Part shown: piece by piece, positions 8,437 through 16,036 of the stretch
Layout of the letters: every line of letters starts with the position of its first letter
How positions within the stretch are numbered: position 1 is the first letter of the stretch
From: DATKYQ01 sp035528415
Lineage (GTDB): Bacteria; Myxococcota; B64-G9
DNA length: 64,000 nt
Assembly: GCA_035528415.1 (NCBI GenBank)
Contig: DATKYQ010000019.1
Coordinates: 10,464 to 74,463 of the forward strand
Direction: 5' to 3'
Made by a program: the position numbers and the translations under genes
Notes under the pieces: generated by a model
What the model was told of the DNA's origin: nothing
What the model saw: only the letters and a program-made list of their open reading frames with translations
Database searches by the model: none

Positions 8437-10215
8437 TTACCCCGCTGGAATGTAGTGCGCGGACAAGCGCGCGCGCGGCGCACGCTTGTCGAGCAGGCGT
8501 TCGGCCAGGCCGTTGTGCTCAGCGGGGCTTGCGGCCAAGACCATCTCGTCCGGCCCCAGCGGAAGACCGACCTGAAAGGTACAAACAGGTTCCAGCAACC
8601 CGCTCGAAAGGCGCTCGCGCGTCTTGGCATCGCTTAACTGCCCGGCCAGGATGTCCTTTACAGCGGCGCCTGCGATCTCTATCGGGCCGCTCTTGATAAT
8701 CGATGTCAGGCCGCGCGCCCTGGCCAGAAAAGTCATCAGGGCAAGCACACGACCGGCGGCCAAGTAGACCGCCGGACCCAGATCGCTTCTCACCAGGATA
8801 ACGCCCGTGAGCGGATGCGTGTTCTGGAAACCCAGAAAGAATTTTCCAAATGCGCGCGCCATCATGCGCACCAGTTTGACAAAGCGCACGGGGCTAAGCG
8901 GCTTGCCTCGGTGATCAATCAGAAGATCGCCCTGGATGTGAAAGTGCCCGCCGGAAAGCAGCTTGGCCCGGATGTGCTCGGGCACGAGCTTGGCCGAAAG
9001 CGCAACCTCGTCCGGAAGATCTGAAAGCGTCTCGAGATAAGAGCGCAAGCCGTCCAGACCGATGCGACTCAAGAGACCATCGGGCCCTTCGATGCCCTCA
9101 TGCATGGCCGCACCCAGCAGGGCCGGAAACTCGTCTTGCCGCGTAAAAACGGGAAACTCCAGTGCGTCTTCGGGAAGATCATGCAAATCACGAGCGGACT
9201 CGAACAACCCCGTAAGCAGCTCGCGATCCAGATCTGCGTTGGGGCTGGCCACCCGCTGGGTCGAGCGGGCCTCGACCAACCTGTCGAAATCGGTGGACAC
9301 CAGCCCGCCGGGCACCTCGCCGCCGACGGCCAGCGCGCGGCCCTGGCGCGCCGTCAGAACGCAATATGGGTAGTGATCCCCCGCCGCGCAAGAAAGCAGC
9401 AATTCGTCTATGGCCTCCCGCGAGGGTTCCGACAGACCATCCCGGCGCCCGGCCAGTAATTTCGCAACTAGCAGTAAGACCCGCCCGCGCGCCCCGAATT
9501 CGATCGGGTGCCGCACCAGACCCCAGCCGTGGGCGCGGGCCGTCGTGCCCGCGGCAACCAGCCAGATGCCCAAGTCGATCGACTCGGCCCGCGAGGCCGG
9601 CTCAAGGCCGCAAAGCATTGCTACATCCGAAAGGATCGAACGGTAACGGCTGCGGGCCAGCACCAGCAGACCGCAGCCCGGGTTTTTAACAGAAACCATC
9701 TCGGCCGCCTCGGCGGGTGTCAGCTCGAGCGTGCGAATCGGCTGCCAGTTGGTTCCCGACGGCGACCACAGTCCGTTGTAGGCGCAGCGTAACAGAAGCG
9801 CTCGGGCTCGTTCCAGAGAAGGGCAGGCCGGCAGATCACCGCCGTCGCTCGTGTCTTGGATGAATGCCTCCGCTCGCGGGAAGTTCTCGAACTGCCTGGT
9901 GACGGCGCCGTCCGGCGAGATCCGCAGCCAGTCGCCGGCGTTGACGCCAGACAAGCGTGAGAAGTCCAGCGAAATCTCGCGCTCGCGTTCCCGCGCCTGG
10001 TCGCGGGACGCGCGCAACTCGGCCTGCATGCGGGCGTGTTCCTCGCGGAAGAAGCGATCCACGTCTGACGCCTGCGCTCCGCTCAAGCGGCCCAGGACAC
10101 CGTTTGCGGCGTAGCTTGTCAGTAGCTTGTTAGCATCCACGATGGCAGGCAGCTTATCTCCGCGCGGTTCGCAACACAACGACAAGAAGAAACGTGCATT
10201 CAGCGCTGTCAGCAA
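8437..10215 (-). CDS. Double nitroreductase-like protein of unknown role
   Basis: The 592-residue product contains a nitroreductase-like segment (about 125-265) with SPSGTNWQPIRTLEL. This resembles the FMN-contacting SPSGxNxQPW motif seen in large nitroreductase-fold proteins. A second segment (about 430-560) with HPLTGVILVRSD and LARARGLTSIIKSGPIEIAG may be another half-domain. Homologous architectures occur alongside ThiF/E1-like cyclising enzymes, but no ThiF gene is in this window. It is not a small free-standing nitroreductase. The N-terminal start is uncertain: TTG 10215 is the farthest codon I can support, and no ATG precedes the first conserved region. The substrate is unknown. Confidence 0.55.
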   Translation of the reverse strand: MLTALNARFFLSLCCEPRGDKLPAIVDANKLLTSYAANGVLGRLSGAQASDVDRFFREEHARMQAELRASRDQAREREREISLDFSRLSGVNAGDWLRISPDGAVTRQFENFPRAEAFIQDTSDGGDLPACPSLERARALLLRCAYNGLWSPSGTNWQPIRTLELTPAEAAEMVSVKNPGCGLLVLARSRYRSILSDVAMLCGLEPASRAESIDLGIWLVAAGTTARAHGWGLVRHPIEFGARGRVLLLVAKLLAGRRDGLSEPSREAIDELLLSCAAGDHYPYCVLTARQGRALAVGGEVPGGLVSTDFDRLVEARSTQRVASPNADLDRELLTGLFESARDLHDLPEDALEFPVFTRQDEFPALLGAAMHEGIEGPDGLLSRIGLDGLRSYLETLSDLPDEVALSAKLVPEHIRAKLLSGGHFHIQGDLLIDHRGKPLSPVRFVKLVRMMARAFGKFFLGFQNTHPLTGVILVRSDLGPAVYLAAGRVLALMTFLARARGLTSIIKSGPIEIAGAAVKDILAGQLSDAKTRERLSSGLLEPVCTFQVGLPLGPDEMVLAASPAEHNGLAERLLDKRAPRARLSAHYIPAG

Positions 10216-10221
10216 GACAGC

Positions 10222-10461
10222 ATTGTATATGACCTAGCACGAGGAGCGTGGAGAACGATACCCCAGAAGATTGGGCGTAAAATTTCAGTCACCCCCGAAT
10301 GGTTCTCGGAGCAGATCAAGAAGGTTATAAAAACAATAGACTGGCCGCGGGCCCGGGAAGACGTGCGCAGGTCCGTCCCCACCGGGGCGCAGGAATCACT
10401 GGATCTCTGGAACACCGATTTTTTCCTCTACCATGCAGAGTTGCTCGGACGAACTCTTTAG
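10222..10461 (+). pseudogene. C-terminal remnant resembling an AbiEii-type nucleotidyltransferase toxin
   Basis: A reading frame with no ATG runs in frame from before 10222 to TAG 10459-10461 and looks protein-like. It contains TPEWFSEQIKKVIKTIDW, then a DV-R motif (AREDVRR), then LDLWNTDFFLYHAELL. From memory this order, W...DW...DV...L...FL, resembles the C-terminus of AbiEii/AbiGii toxin nucleotidyltransferases. The catalytic N-terminal part and any antitoxin gene are missing. It fills the gap between two unrelated genes. I infer a decayed, 5'-truncated gene. It could also be an unrelated small ORF with a non-standard start. Confidence 0.4.
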
Positions 10462-10472
10462 GCATGAGCGCT

Positions 10473-11414
10473 TCAACGGCAGCAGTTGCCATTGCCGTCG
10501 CCTGAGCAGATGGGACTGGTCTCGACCTGGATGGCGCTGTGTTCGATTCCGAAGCGCTCGGCCAGCAACCGGTTTATGGACAGGATGGCCTGGCTAGTGT
10601 CCAGAGACGGGTCCCGGGTGCATACATGGCAGGACAGAAATACCTCGTTCGAACTGACCGACCAGATGTGCAGGCCGTGGACATCCTCGACTTCCGAAAG
10701 CGACAGAATGGCCCCGCGCACCTCTTGCGGATCGACAGAGCCGGGCGCCGCCTGTAAGAAAATCCGCACGGCCTCTGAAATGATGCTCACGGAACTCCAG
10801 ACCATCATTAAGACAATGGCCAGACTGACCAGCAGGTCCAGCCGGTACCAAGGCCTGAACAATAGCACGACCCCGACCGCCACCACCGCCAGCGACGAGA
10901 TAGTGTCGAACAGCAGGTGCAAGAAGACCGCCTTGAGGTTCAGGTTCTGGCGGCGATGGCGATGCAGGATCAAAATGGAGACGGCGTTTCCCAAAAGTCC
11001 CACAAGCGCCACTGTAAGCATTAGCCCGCCTTGCACCTCTATGGGCTTAGTAAAACGGTTCGCAGCCGCTAAAACGATCAGCACCCCAATGACCACCAGA
11101 GAAAGCGCATTGACCAGGGCAATCAGCACCTCCAGACGGCGCAGGCCGAAGGAGAAGCGGGCGGTCGGACGTCTCTGGGATGTCCGCTCGCCGGCGTAGC
11201 CCAGAATCAGCGCCAAAACGTCTGACAGGTTGTGTCCAGCGTCGGAGACCAGGGCCAGCGAGCCGGAAATCATCCCCGCCACGAACTCGGTCACGGTGAT
11301 GGCCGCGTTGGCCAGTATCACCCAGCCAAGTTTCTTGCCGGCACCGGCCCCATGGAGATGGGCATGCTTCGTGTGAGATTCTTCTCCCATGTCTACCGGG
11401 TGGAGTTTTAGCAT
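10473..11414 (-). CDS. Cation diffusion facilitator (zinc/cadmium efflux, CzcD/ZitB-like)
   Basis: This is an inner-membrane proton/metal antiporter of about 313 residues. It has six predicted membrane helices and two metal-site motifs: SDAGHNLSD in the second helix and HLLFDTISS in the fifth, the paired H-x3-D/D-x3-D pattern. The N-terminus has a His cluster (HTKHAHLH). The C-terminal cytoplasmic domain carries GLHIWSVSSN and HSAIQVE, typical of the metal-binding ferredoxin-like fold, and ends in CSGDGNGNCC. Starts at 11414 and 11390 are both possible, and neither has a strong ribosome site. It is divergent from the nuo operon. Confidence 0.92.
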   Translation of the reverse strand: MLKLHPVDMGEESHTKHAHLHGAGAGKKLGWVILANAAITVTEFVAGMISGSLALVSDAGHNLSDVLALILGYAGERTSQRRPTARFSFGLRRLEVLIALVNALSLVVIGVLIVLAAANRFTKPIEVQGGLMLTVALVGLLGNAVSILILHRHRRQNLNLKAVFLHLLFDTISSLAVVAVGVVLLFRPWYRLDLLVSLAIVLMMVWSSVSIISEAVRIFLQAAPGSVDPQEVRGAILSLSEVEDVHGLHIWSVSSNEVFLSCHVCTRDPSLDTSQAILSINRLLAERFGIEHSAIQVETSPICSGDGNGNCCR

Positions 11415-11441
11415 CCTGCCGGTGACCGGCGCAAGCGACGC

Positions 11442-11470
11442 TTGACATCTCTTTTCAAACCTAATAACCA
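11442..11470 (+). promoter_or_regulatory. Candidate promoter of the nuo operon
   Basis: A perfect TTGACA (11442-11447) with a 17-bp spacer is followed by the weak TAACCA (11465-11470). It lies 34 nt before ATG 11504. A TAATAA overlaps at a shorter spacing. This is the only promoter-like sequence in the gap between the divergent transporter gene and nuoA. Confidence 0.4.
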
Positions 11471-11503
11471 ACTCACGGCAACTCGGGATCGGAGGTGCAT
11501 GAC

Positions 11504-11857
11504 ATGCTTGGATACGGAGCTGTTCTCGTCCTGCTGGCATTGGGCGGCACCATCGCGGTTGTTTTCGTTGGGCTTTCTCGTTTCCTCGGCCCTCATAACG
11601 CCTCGGCCGAGAAGACCACGCCTTACGAGTGCGGCGTCGAGCCCGAGGGCACGGCCCGGGCACGCTTTCCGGTGCGCTTCTACCTGGTGGCCATGCTGTT
11701 TATCCTGTTCGATATCGAGGCCGTCTTCCTCTACCCCTGGGCCAGGCTGTTCCGCGAACTGGGCCTGTTCGGGTTCTTCGAGATGGCGGTCTTCATCCTG
11801 ATCCTGGTCGTCGGGCTGGTCTACGCCTGGCGCAAGGGAGCACTGGAGTGGGAGTGA
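11504..11857 (+). CDS. nuoA: NADH-quinone oxidoreductase subunit A
   Basis: NuoA is a 117-residue membrane subunit of complex I with three transmembrane helices. It shows the conserved loop KTTPYECGVEPEG and the acidic LFILFDIEAVFLYPW motif in the second helix, part of the link between the quinone site and the proton channels. ATG 11504 is preferred because GGAGG sits 8 nt upstream. The GTG at 11495 is inside that site. It is the first gene of a 14-gene operon and overlaps the start of nuoB. Confidence 0.95.
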   Translation: MLGYGAVLVLLALGGTIAVVFVGLSRFLGPHNASAEKTTPYECGVEPEGTARARFPVRFYLVAMLFILFDIEAVFLYPWARLFRELGLFGFFEMAVFILILVVGLVYAWRKGALEWE

Positions 11858-12471
11858 AAGACACACTTATTGACACGTCCAGTCAGGTCGTCGCGGGCTC
11901 GCTGGAAGAGGCCGCGGCACTGGTGCGCGATATGAAAAAACCCGGCGCACTCGAGAAGTTCGTCGACTGGGCCCGGATGCACTCGCTCTGGCCGATTCCC
12001 TTCGGGACAGCCTGCTGCGCTATCGAGTTCATGGGCATGGTCAGTTCCCAGACGGACATCTCCCGCTTCGGGGCCGAGTTCGTGCGCTTCTCGCCGCGCC
12101 AGTGCGACCTGATGATCGTCGCCGGCACCGTGGTCAATAAAATGGCGCCGGTGCTGAAAAAGATCTACGACCAGATGGCCGAGCCCAAGTGGGTGATCTC
12201 GATGGGCTCGTGCGCCAACTGCGGCGGAATGTTCAACACCTACTCTGTGCTGCAGGGCATCGACCGCATCATCCCGGTCGATTACTACGTGCCCGGCTGC
12301 CCGCCGCGGCCCGAGGCCGTGGTCTACGCCATGCTCGAGCTGCAAAAACAGATCGGCCGCGAGTCCGGGGTGCTGTCATCCCAGGAGCGCCAGCGCGAGT
12401 TCTGGGTGCGCGGGATAGACGGCCACGGACAGACACCCAAATCGCGTATCCTTCACGGAGAGAGGAAGTAG
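11854..12471 (+). CDS. nuoB: NADH-quinone oxidoreductase subunit B
   Basis: NuoB carries the terminal iron-sulfur cluster N2 that reduces quinone. The four ligands are seen in GTACCAIEF (adjacent Cys pair), SMGSCANCGG and VPGCPPRPE. The protein has about 205 residues, with the usual RFSPRQCDLMIVAGTV motif. The start is GTG 11854 or GTG 11848. Both overlap the nuoA stop, and the first has a GGAG 5 nt upstream. The C-terminal tail after the conserved domain is polar and slightly longer than in minimal homologues. Confidence 0.95.
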   Translation: MKDTLIDTSSQVVAGSLEEAAALVRDMKKPGALEKFVDWARMHSLWPIPFGTACCAIEFMGMVSSQTDISRFGAEFVRFSPRQCDLMIVAGTVVNKMAPVLKKIYDQMAEPKWVISMGSCANCGGMFNTYSVLQGIDRIIPVDYYVPGCPPRPEAVVYAMLELQKQIGRESGVLSSQERQREFWVRGIDGHGQTPKSRILHGERK

Positions 12472-12473
12472 CT

Positions 12474-12986
12474 GTGATCGACAGGGCCAGGCAGGCTGCC
12501 AAACGTTTGTCCGCAGCCCTCGCAGACGGGCTGCTCGAGGTCTTCGAAGACGGGCGCGGAGTGGTTGCGCGTATCGAGGCTACCGCCTTGCATAAAGCAC
12601 TGGATGTGCTGCGCGATGATCGTAAAACTCCCTTCGAGATGCTGGCGCACGAGACGGCTATCGACTGGTCGGCCTGGCCCGCCGACGCCGGCAGCCAGCG
12701 GCCGGCCGAGCGCTTCAGCTTGATCTACAACCTGTACTCGGTCTCGACCCGCACGCGCATCTTTCTCGAGATCGCGCTGGCCGAGGGACAAGCGGCACCC
12801 AGCGCCACAGGCCACTATGCCAGCGCCAACTGGGCCGAACGCGAGATCTACGACATGTTCGGAATAAAGTTCACCCGCCACCCCGATCTGCGGCGGATAT
12901 TGATGTGGGAAGGCTTCGAGGGTCACCCGCTGCGCAAGGATTTCCCGCGCCACGGGATCAATCCCCAGGATTTCCCGCAAGAGTGA
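12474..12986 (+). CDS. nuoC: NADH-quinone oxidoreductase subunit C
   Basis: This is the 170-residue peripheral-arm subunit that packs against NuoD near the quinone site. The family signature is visible as WAEREIYDMFGIKFTRHP, followed by RRILMWEGFEGHPLRKDFP. The start GTG 12474 follows an AGAGAGGAAG ribosome site and lies 2 nt after the nuoB stop. It is a separate gene, not fused to nuoD as in Escherichia coli. Confidence 0.94.
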   Translation: MIDRARQAAKRLSAALADGLLEVFEDGRGVVARIEATALHKALDVLRDDRKTPFEMLAHETAIDWSAWPADAGSQRPAERFSLIYNLYSVSTRTRIFLEIALAEGQAAPSATGHYASANWAEREIYDMFGIKFTRHPDLRRILMWEGFEGHPLRKDFPRHGINPQDFPQE

Positions 12987-12999
12987 GGCGGCCAGAGCG

Positions 13000-14217
13000 A
13001 TGCAACCATTTCCAAGAGATATCGACGCCGGCGCGCCACTCGACCTGCACTCCGAGCGCATGAAGCTGAACTGGGGCCCCTCCCACCCGGCCACCCACGG
13101 AACGCTGCGGGTGTTGCTCGAGTTGGAGGGCGAAACGATCGCCAAGTGCGACACCGAGATCGGCTACCTGCACCGCGGCAAGGAGAAGCTGGCCGAAGAC
13201 TGGAACTACAACCAGTGCGTCAACATCATGGAGCGCATGAACTACTGCTCGACGGTGATCAACAACTGCGCCTGGCACCAGGCCTGCGAGAAACTCTTCG
13301 AAATCGAAATTCCCCCGAGGGCGGTCTACCTGCGCATGATCTTGTCCGAGATCTCGCGCATCGCAGACCACATGACCGCCATCGGTCCGAACTGCGTCGA
13401 CATCGGGGTGCTGACACCCTTCTGGTACACCTGGGACATCCGCGAGAAGGCCTACGATATTATCGAGTTCGTCACCGGCGCGCGGATGATGTCCGCCTGG
13501 ACCCGCGTCGGCGGGCTCGCGGCCGACGCGCCCGAGGGTTTCGAAGAGCGCGTGCGCCAGTTCGTGCCCGAGGTCTATCGGGAAATGGACGAACTGGACA
13601 AGCTTCTGGCTGCCAACCGCATTTTCAACGACCGTTCGCGGGGCGTCGGCACCATCGGTCCGGAAGAGGCTCTCTCTTACGGTTGGACGGGTCCCTGCCT
13701 GCGGGCAACCGGCGTGGCCCACGATCTGAGAGTAGCCAGCCCCTACCTGGCTTACGGCGACATGCAGTTCGACATCCCGGTGGGCGAGCACGGCGACACC
13801 TACGACCGCATCTTCGTTAGAATCGAAGAGTGCCGCCAGGCGGCGCGCATCATCGAGCAGGCTTTAGACAACCTTCCCGGAGGCCCGGTCAACACAGGCA
13901 AACGACATGTTGTACTGCCGTCCAAGGACGCCGTCTACAACCAGATGGAGGGCCTGATCCACCACTTCGAAGTCATCATGTACGGCCCCAAGGCCCCCAA
14001 GGGCAACATCTGCTACGACGCCAGCGAGGGCGGCAACGGCGAACTGGGTTTCACTATCGTAAGCGACGGAAGCGCCAAGCCCTATCGGGTATCCGTCAGA
14101 TCTCCCTGCTACTACATCTTCTCGGCCCTGCCGAGGCTGGTAACAGGCCGCCTGCTGGCCGACCTGCCCGCAATCGTCGCCAGCCTGAACATTATCGCTG
14201 GGGAGCTTGACCGGTGA
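13000..14217 (+). CDS. nuoD: NADH-quinone oxidoreductase subunit D
   Basis: This is the 405-residue 49-kDa-type subunit that forms the quinone pocket with NuoB. It has the NWGPSHPATHGTLR motif (quinone-site His), EIGYLHRGKEKLAE and a C-terminal IIAGELDR close to the usual GE-x-DR ending. ATG 13000 is 13 nt after nuoC. The stop codon overlaps the GTG start of nuoE by 4 nt (GTGA), which suggests translational coupling. Confidence 0.95.
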   Translation: MQPFPRDIDAGAPLDLHSERMKLNWGPSHPATHGTLRVLLELEGETIAKCDTEIGYLHRGKEKLAEDWNYNQCVNIMERMNYCSTVINNCAWHQACEKLFEIEIPPRAVYLRMILSEISRIADHMTAIGPNCVDIGVLTPFWYTWDIREKAYDIIEFVTGARMMSAWTRVGGLAADAPEGFEERVRQFVPEVYREMDELDKLLAANRIFNDRSRGVGTIGPEEALSYGWTGPCLRATGVAHDLRVASPYLAYGDMQFDIPVGEHGDTYDRIFVRIEECRQAARIIEQALDNLPGGPVNTGKRHVVLPSKDAVYNQMEGLIHHFEVIMYGPKAPKGNICYDASEGGNGELGFTIVSDGSAKPYRVSVRSPCYYIFSALPRLVTGRLLADLPAIVASLNIIAGELDR

Positions 14218-14735
14218 ACGACATGAGCGAACAGAAAATCACCCTGCAGGCCGCCACCAACGCGGCCATTGACGAGATCGTCACCCATTATCCCGTCAAG
14301 GAGGCCGCCCTGCTGCCGGTGCTACACAAGGTCCAGGACGACATCGGCTGGCTGCCGCTCGCGGCCATGGACTGGGTGGCTGAGCGCCTCGATTTACCCA
14401 AGGTCAGGGTCTACGGGGTGACCTCGTTTTACACCATGTTTAGAAGAGAGAAGCTCGGCCGGCACCGGGTGGAGATCTGCACCAATATCTCTTGCAGCCT
14501 GATGGGCGCCGAGCACCTCAGGGATCACTTGTCCCGGAAACTCGGTATCCGGCCCGGCCAGACGACCGCCGACGGGCGCATCACGCTGAGCGAGGTCGAA
14601 TGCCTGGGGTCGTGCGGCACGGCGCCGGTGATGCTGGTCGACGACGAGTTCCACGAGAATCTCGATCCTGTGAAAGTCGAAAAGATCCTCGCCGATCTCG
14701 AAGCGCGCGATAAGGAGGCCGGGAACAATGGCTGA
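14214..14735 (+). CDS. nuoE: NADH-quinone oxidoreductase subunit E
   Basis: This 173-residue thioredoxin-fold subunit holds the [2Fe-2S] cluster N1a. The ligands are visible in EICTNISCSLMG and in VECLGSCGTAPV. The N-terminal helical bundle has HYPVKEAALLPVLHKVQD. It starts at GTG 14214 or ATG 14223, overlapping nuoD, and overlaps nuoF by 8 nt. Together with NuoF and NuoG it makes up the NADH dehydrogenase module, so this complex I should use NADH rather than only ferredoxin. Confidence 0.95.
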   Translation: MNDMSEQKITLQAATNAAIDEIVTHYPVKEAALLPVLHKVQDDIGWLPLAAMDWVAERLDLPKVRVYGVTSFYTMFRREKLGRHRVEICTNISCSLMGAEHLRDHLSRKLGIRPGQTTADGRITLSEVECLGSCGTAPVMLVDDEFHENLDPVKVEKILADLEARDKEAGNNG

Positions 14736-16017
14736 AAAGGTGCTCACGGCCCGCTTCGATGTGACCGATTCCCACCGACTTGAAGGCTACCGGGCCGACG
14801 GCGGTTATAAGGCGCTCGAGAAGGCCCTTGCCATGAAGCCCGAAGAGGTCATCGAAGAAGTCAAAAAATCCGGCCTGCGCGGGCGCGGCGGAGCGGGATT
14901 TCCGGCCGGGGTCAAGTGGTCTTTCGTCCCCAAGGAATCCGAAAAACCGAAGTACCTGTGCGTCAACGCCGACGAGGGCGAGCCGGGAACCTTCAAGGAC
15001 CGCTATATAATGGAGCTCGATCCCCACGCCTTGATCGAGGGCTCCGCCATCGCCGCCTACGCCTTCGGCTCGCACGCCGCCTACGTCTACGTGCGCGGCG
15101 AGTTCAAGCTGCCGATAGCCAGGCTTGAAGGGGCGCTGGCCGAGGCGCGTAAGGCAGGGTTTATTGGCAAGAACATCTTCGACTCGGATTACGATTTCGA
15201 AATGTGGGTGCAACCCGGCGCCGGCGCCTACGTCTGCGGCGAGGAGACGGCGCTGATCGAGTCCAACGAGGGGCACCGCGGCATGCCGCGGCTCAAGCCG
15301 CCCTTCCCGGCCGTGGTCGGCCTGTTCGGCGGCCCGACCGTGGTCAACAACGTCGAGACGCTGGCCTACGTGCCGCATATAATCAACCGCGGCGCCGAGT
15401 GGTTCGCCTCCCTGGGCCCCGAGAAGAACGGGGGCACCAAGCTGTTCGGAGTCTCAGGACACGTCACAAAGCCCGGCCTCTACGAGCTGCCGATGGGCAC
15501 CCCGCTTCGGGAAATCATCTACGACGTCTGCGGCGGAATCCGCGAGGGACACGAGCTCAAGGCGGTCATTCCCGGCGGCTCCTCAACGCCGGTGCTAACT
15601 CCGGACGAGATCGACGTCAACATGGATTTCGACTCGTTGGCCAAGATCGGCTCGATGTTTGGCTCGGGAGCGATCATCGTCATGGACGAGACCACCTGCA
15701 TGGTGCGTGTGATCGCCCGCCTGGCCAAGTTTTACGCCCACGAGTCCTGCGGCCAGTGTACCCCTTGCCGCGAAGGTGTCCCCTGGATCCACAAGATCCT
15801 CGAGCGCATCGAGGCCGGCGGCGGCCGAGAGGGCGATATAGAGCTGCTTTCGGACATCTGCGACAATATCCAGGGCAATACAATCTGCCCGCTGGGCGAC
15901 GCCTGCGCCATGCCGGTCAGGGGCTTCATTGCCAAGTTCAAACCGGAGTTCGAAGCACACATCAAGCAGGGCAAGTGCCCGATCGGACCAATTCCCAACC
16001 CATGGAACAACCACTGA
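14728..16017 (+). CDS. nuoF: NADH-quinone oxidoreductase subunit F (NADH-binding)
   Basis: NuoF oxidises NADH on FMN and passes electrons to cluster N3. At 429 residues it is the typical length. The glycine-rich GLRGRGGAGFPAGVKW forms the NADH/FMN site, CVNADEGEPGTFKD follows, and the [4Fe-4S] motif is ESCGQCTPCREG plus the later Cys of NTICPLGDACA. The gene overlaps nuoE and precedes nuoG by about 19 nt. Confidence 0.96.
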   Translation: MAEKVLTARFDVTDSHRLEGYRADGGYKALEKALAMKPEEVIEEVKKSGLRGRGGAGFPAGVKWSFVPKESEKPKYLCVNADEGEPGTFKDRYIMELDPHALIEGSAIAAYAFGSHAAYVYVRGEFKLPIARLEGALAEARKAGFIGKNIFDSDYDFEMWVQPGAGAYVCGEETALIESNEGHRGMPRLKPPFPAVVGLFGGPTVVNNVETLAYVPHIINRGAEWFASLGPEKNGGTKLFGVSGHVTKPGLYELPMGTPLREIIYDVCGGIREGHELKAVIPGGSSTPVLTPDEIDVNMDFDSLAKIGSMFGSGAIIVMDETTCMVRVIARLAKFYAHESCGQCTPCREGVPWIHKILERIEAGGGREGDIELLSDICDNIQGNTICPLGDACAMPVRGFIAKFKPEFEAHIKQGKCPIGPIPNPWNNH

Positions 16018-16036
16018 CAAGGACGGGTCGACTGCG

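Noticed and set aside
10209..10415. Minus-strand frame of 68 codons between the nitroreductase-like gene and the CDF transporter
   Set aside because: No family resemblance or ribosome site; the plus-strand frame there is more protein-like.
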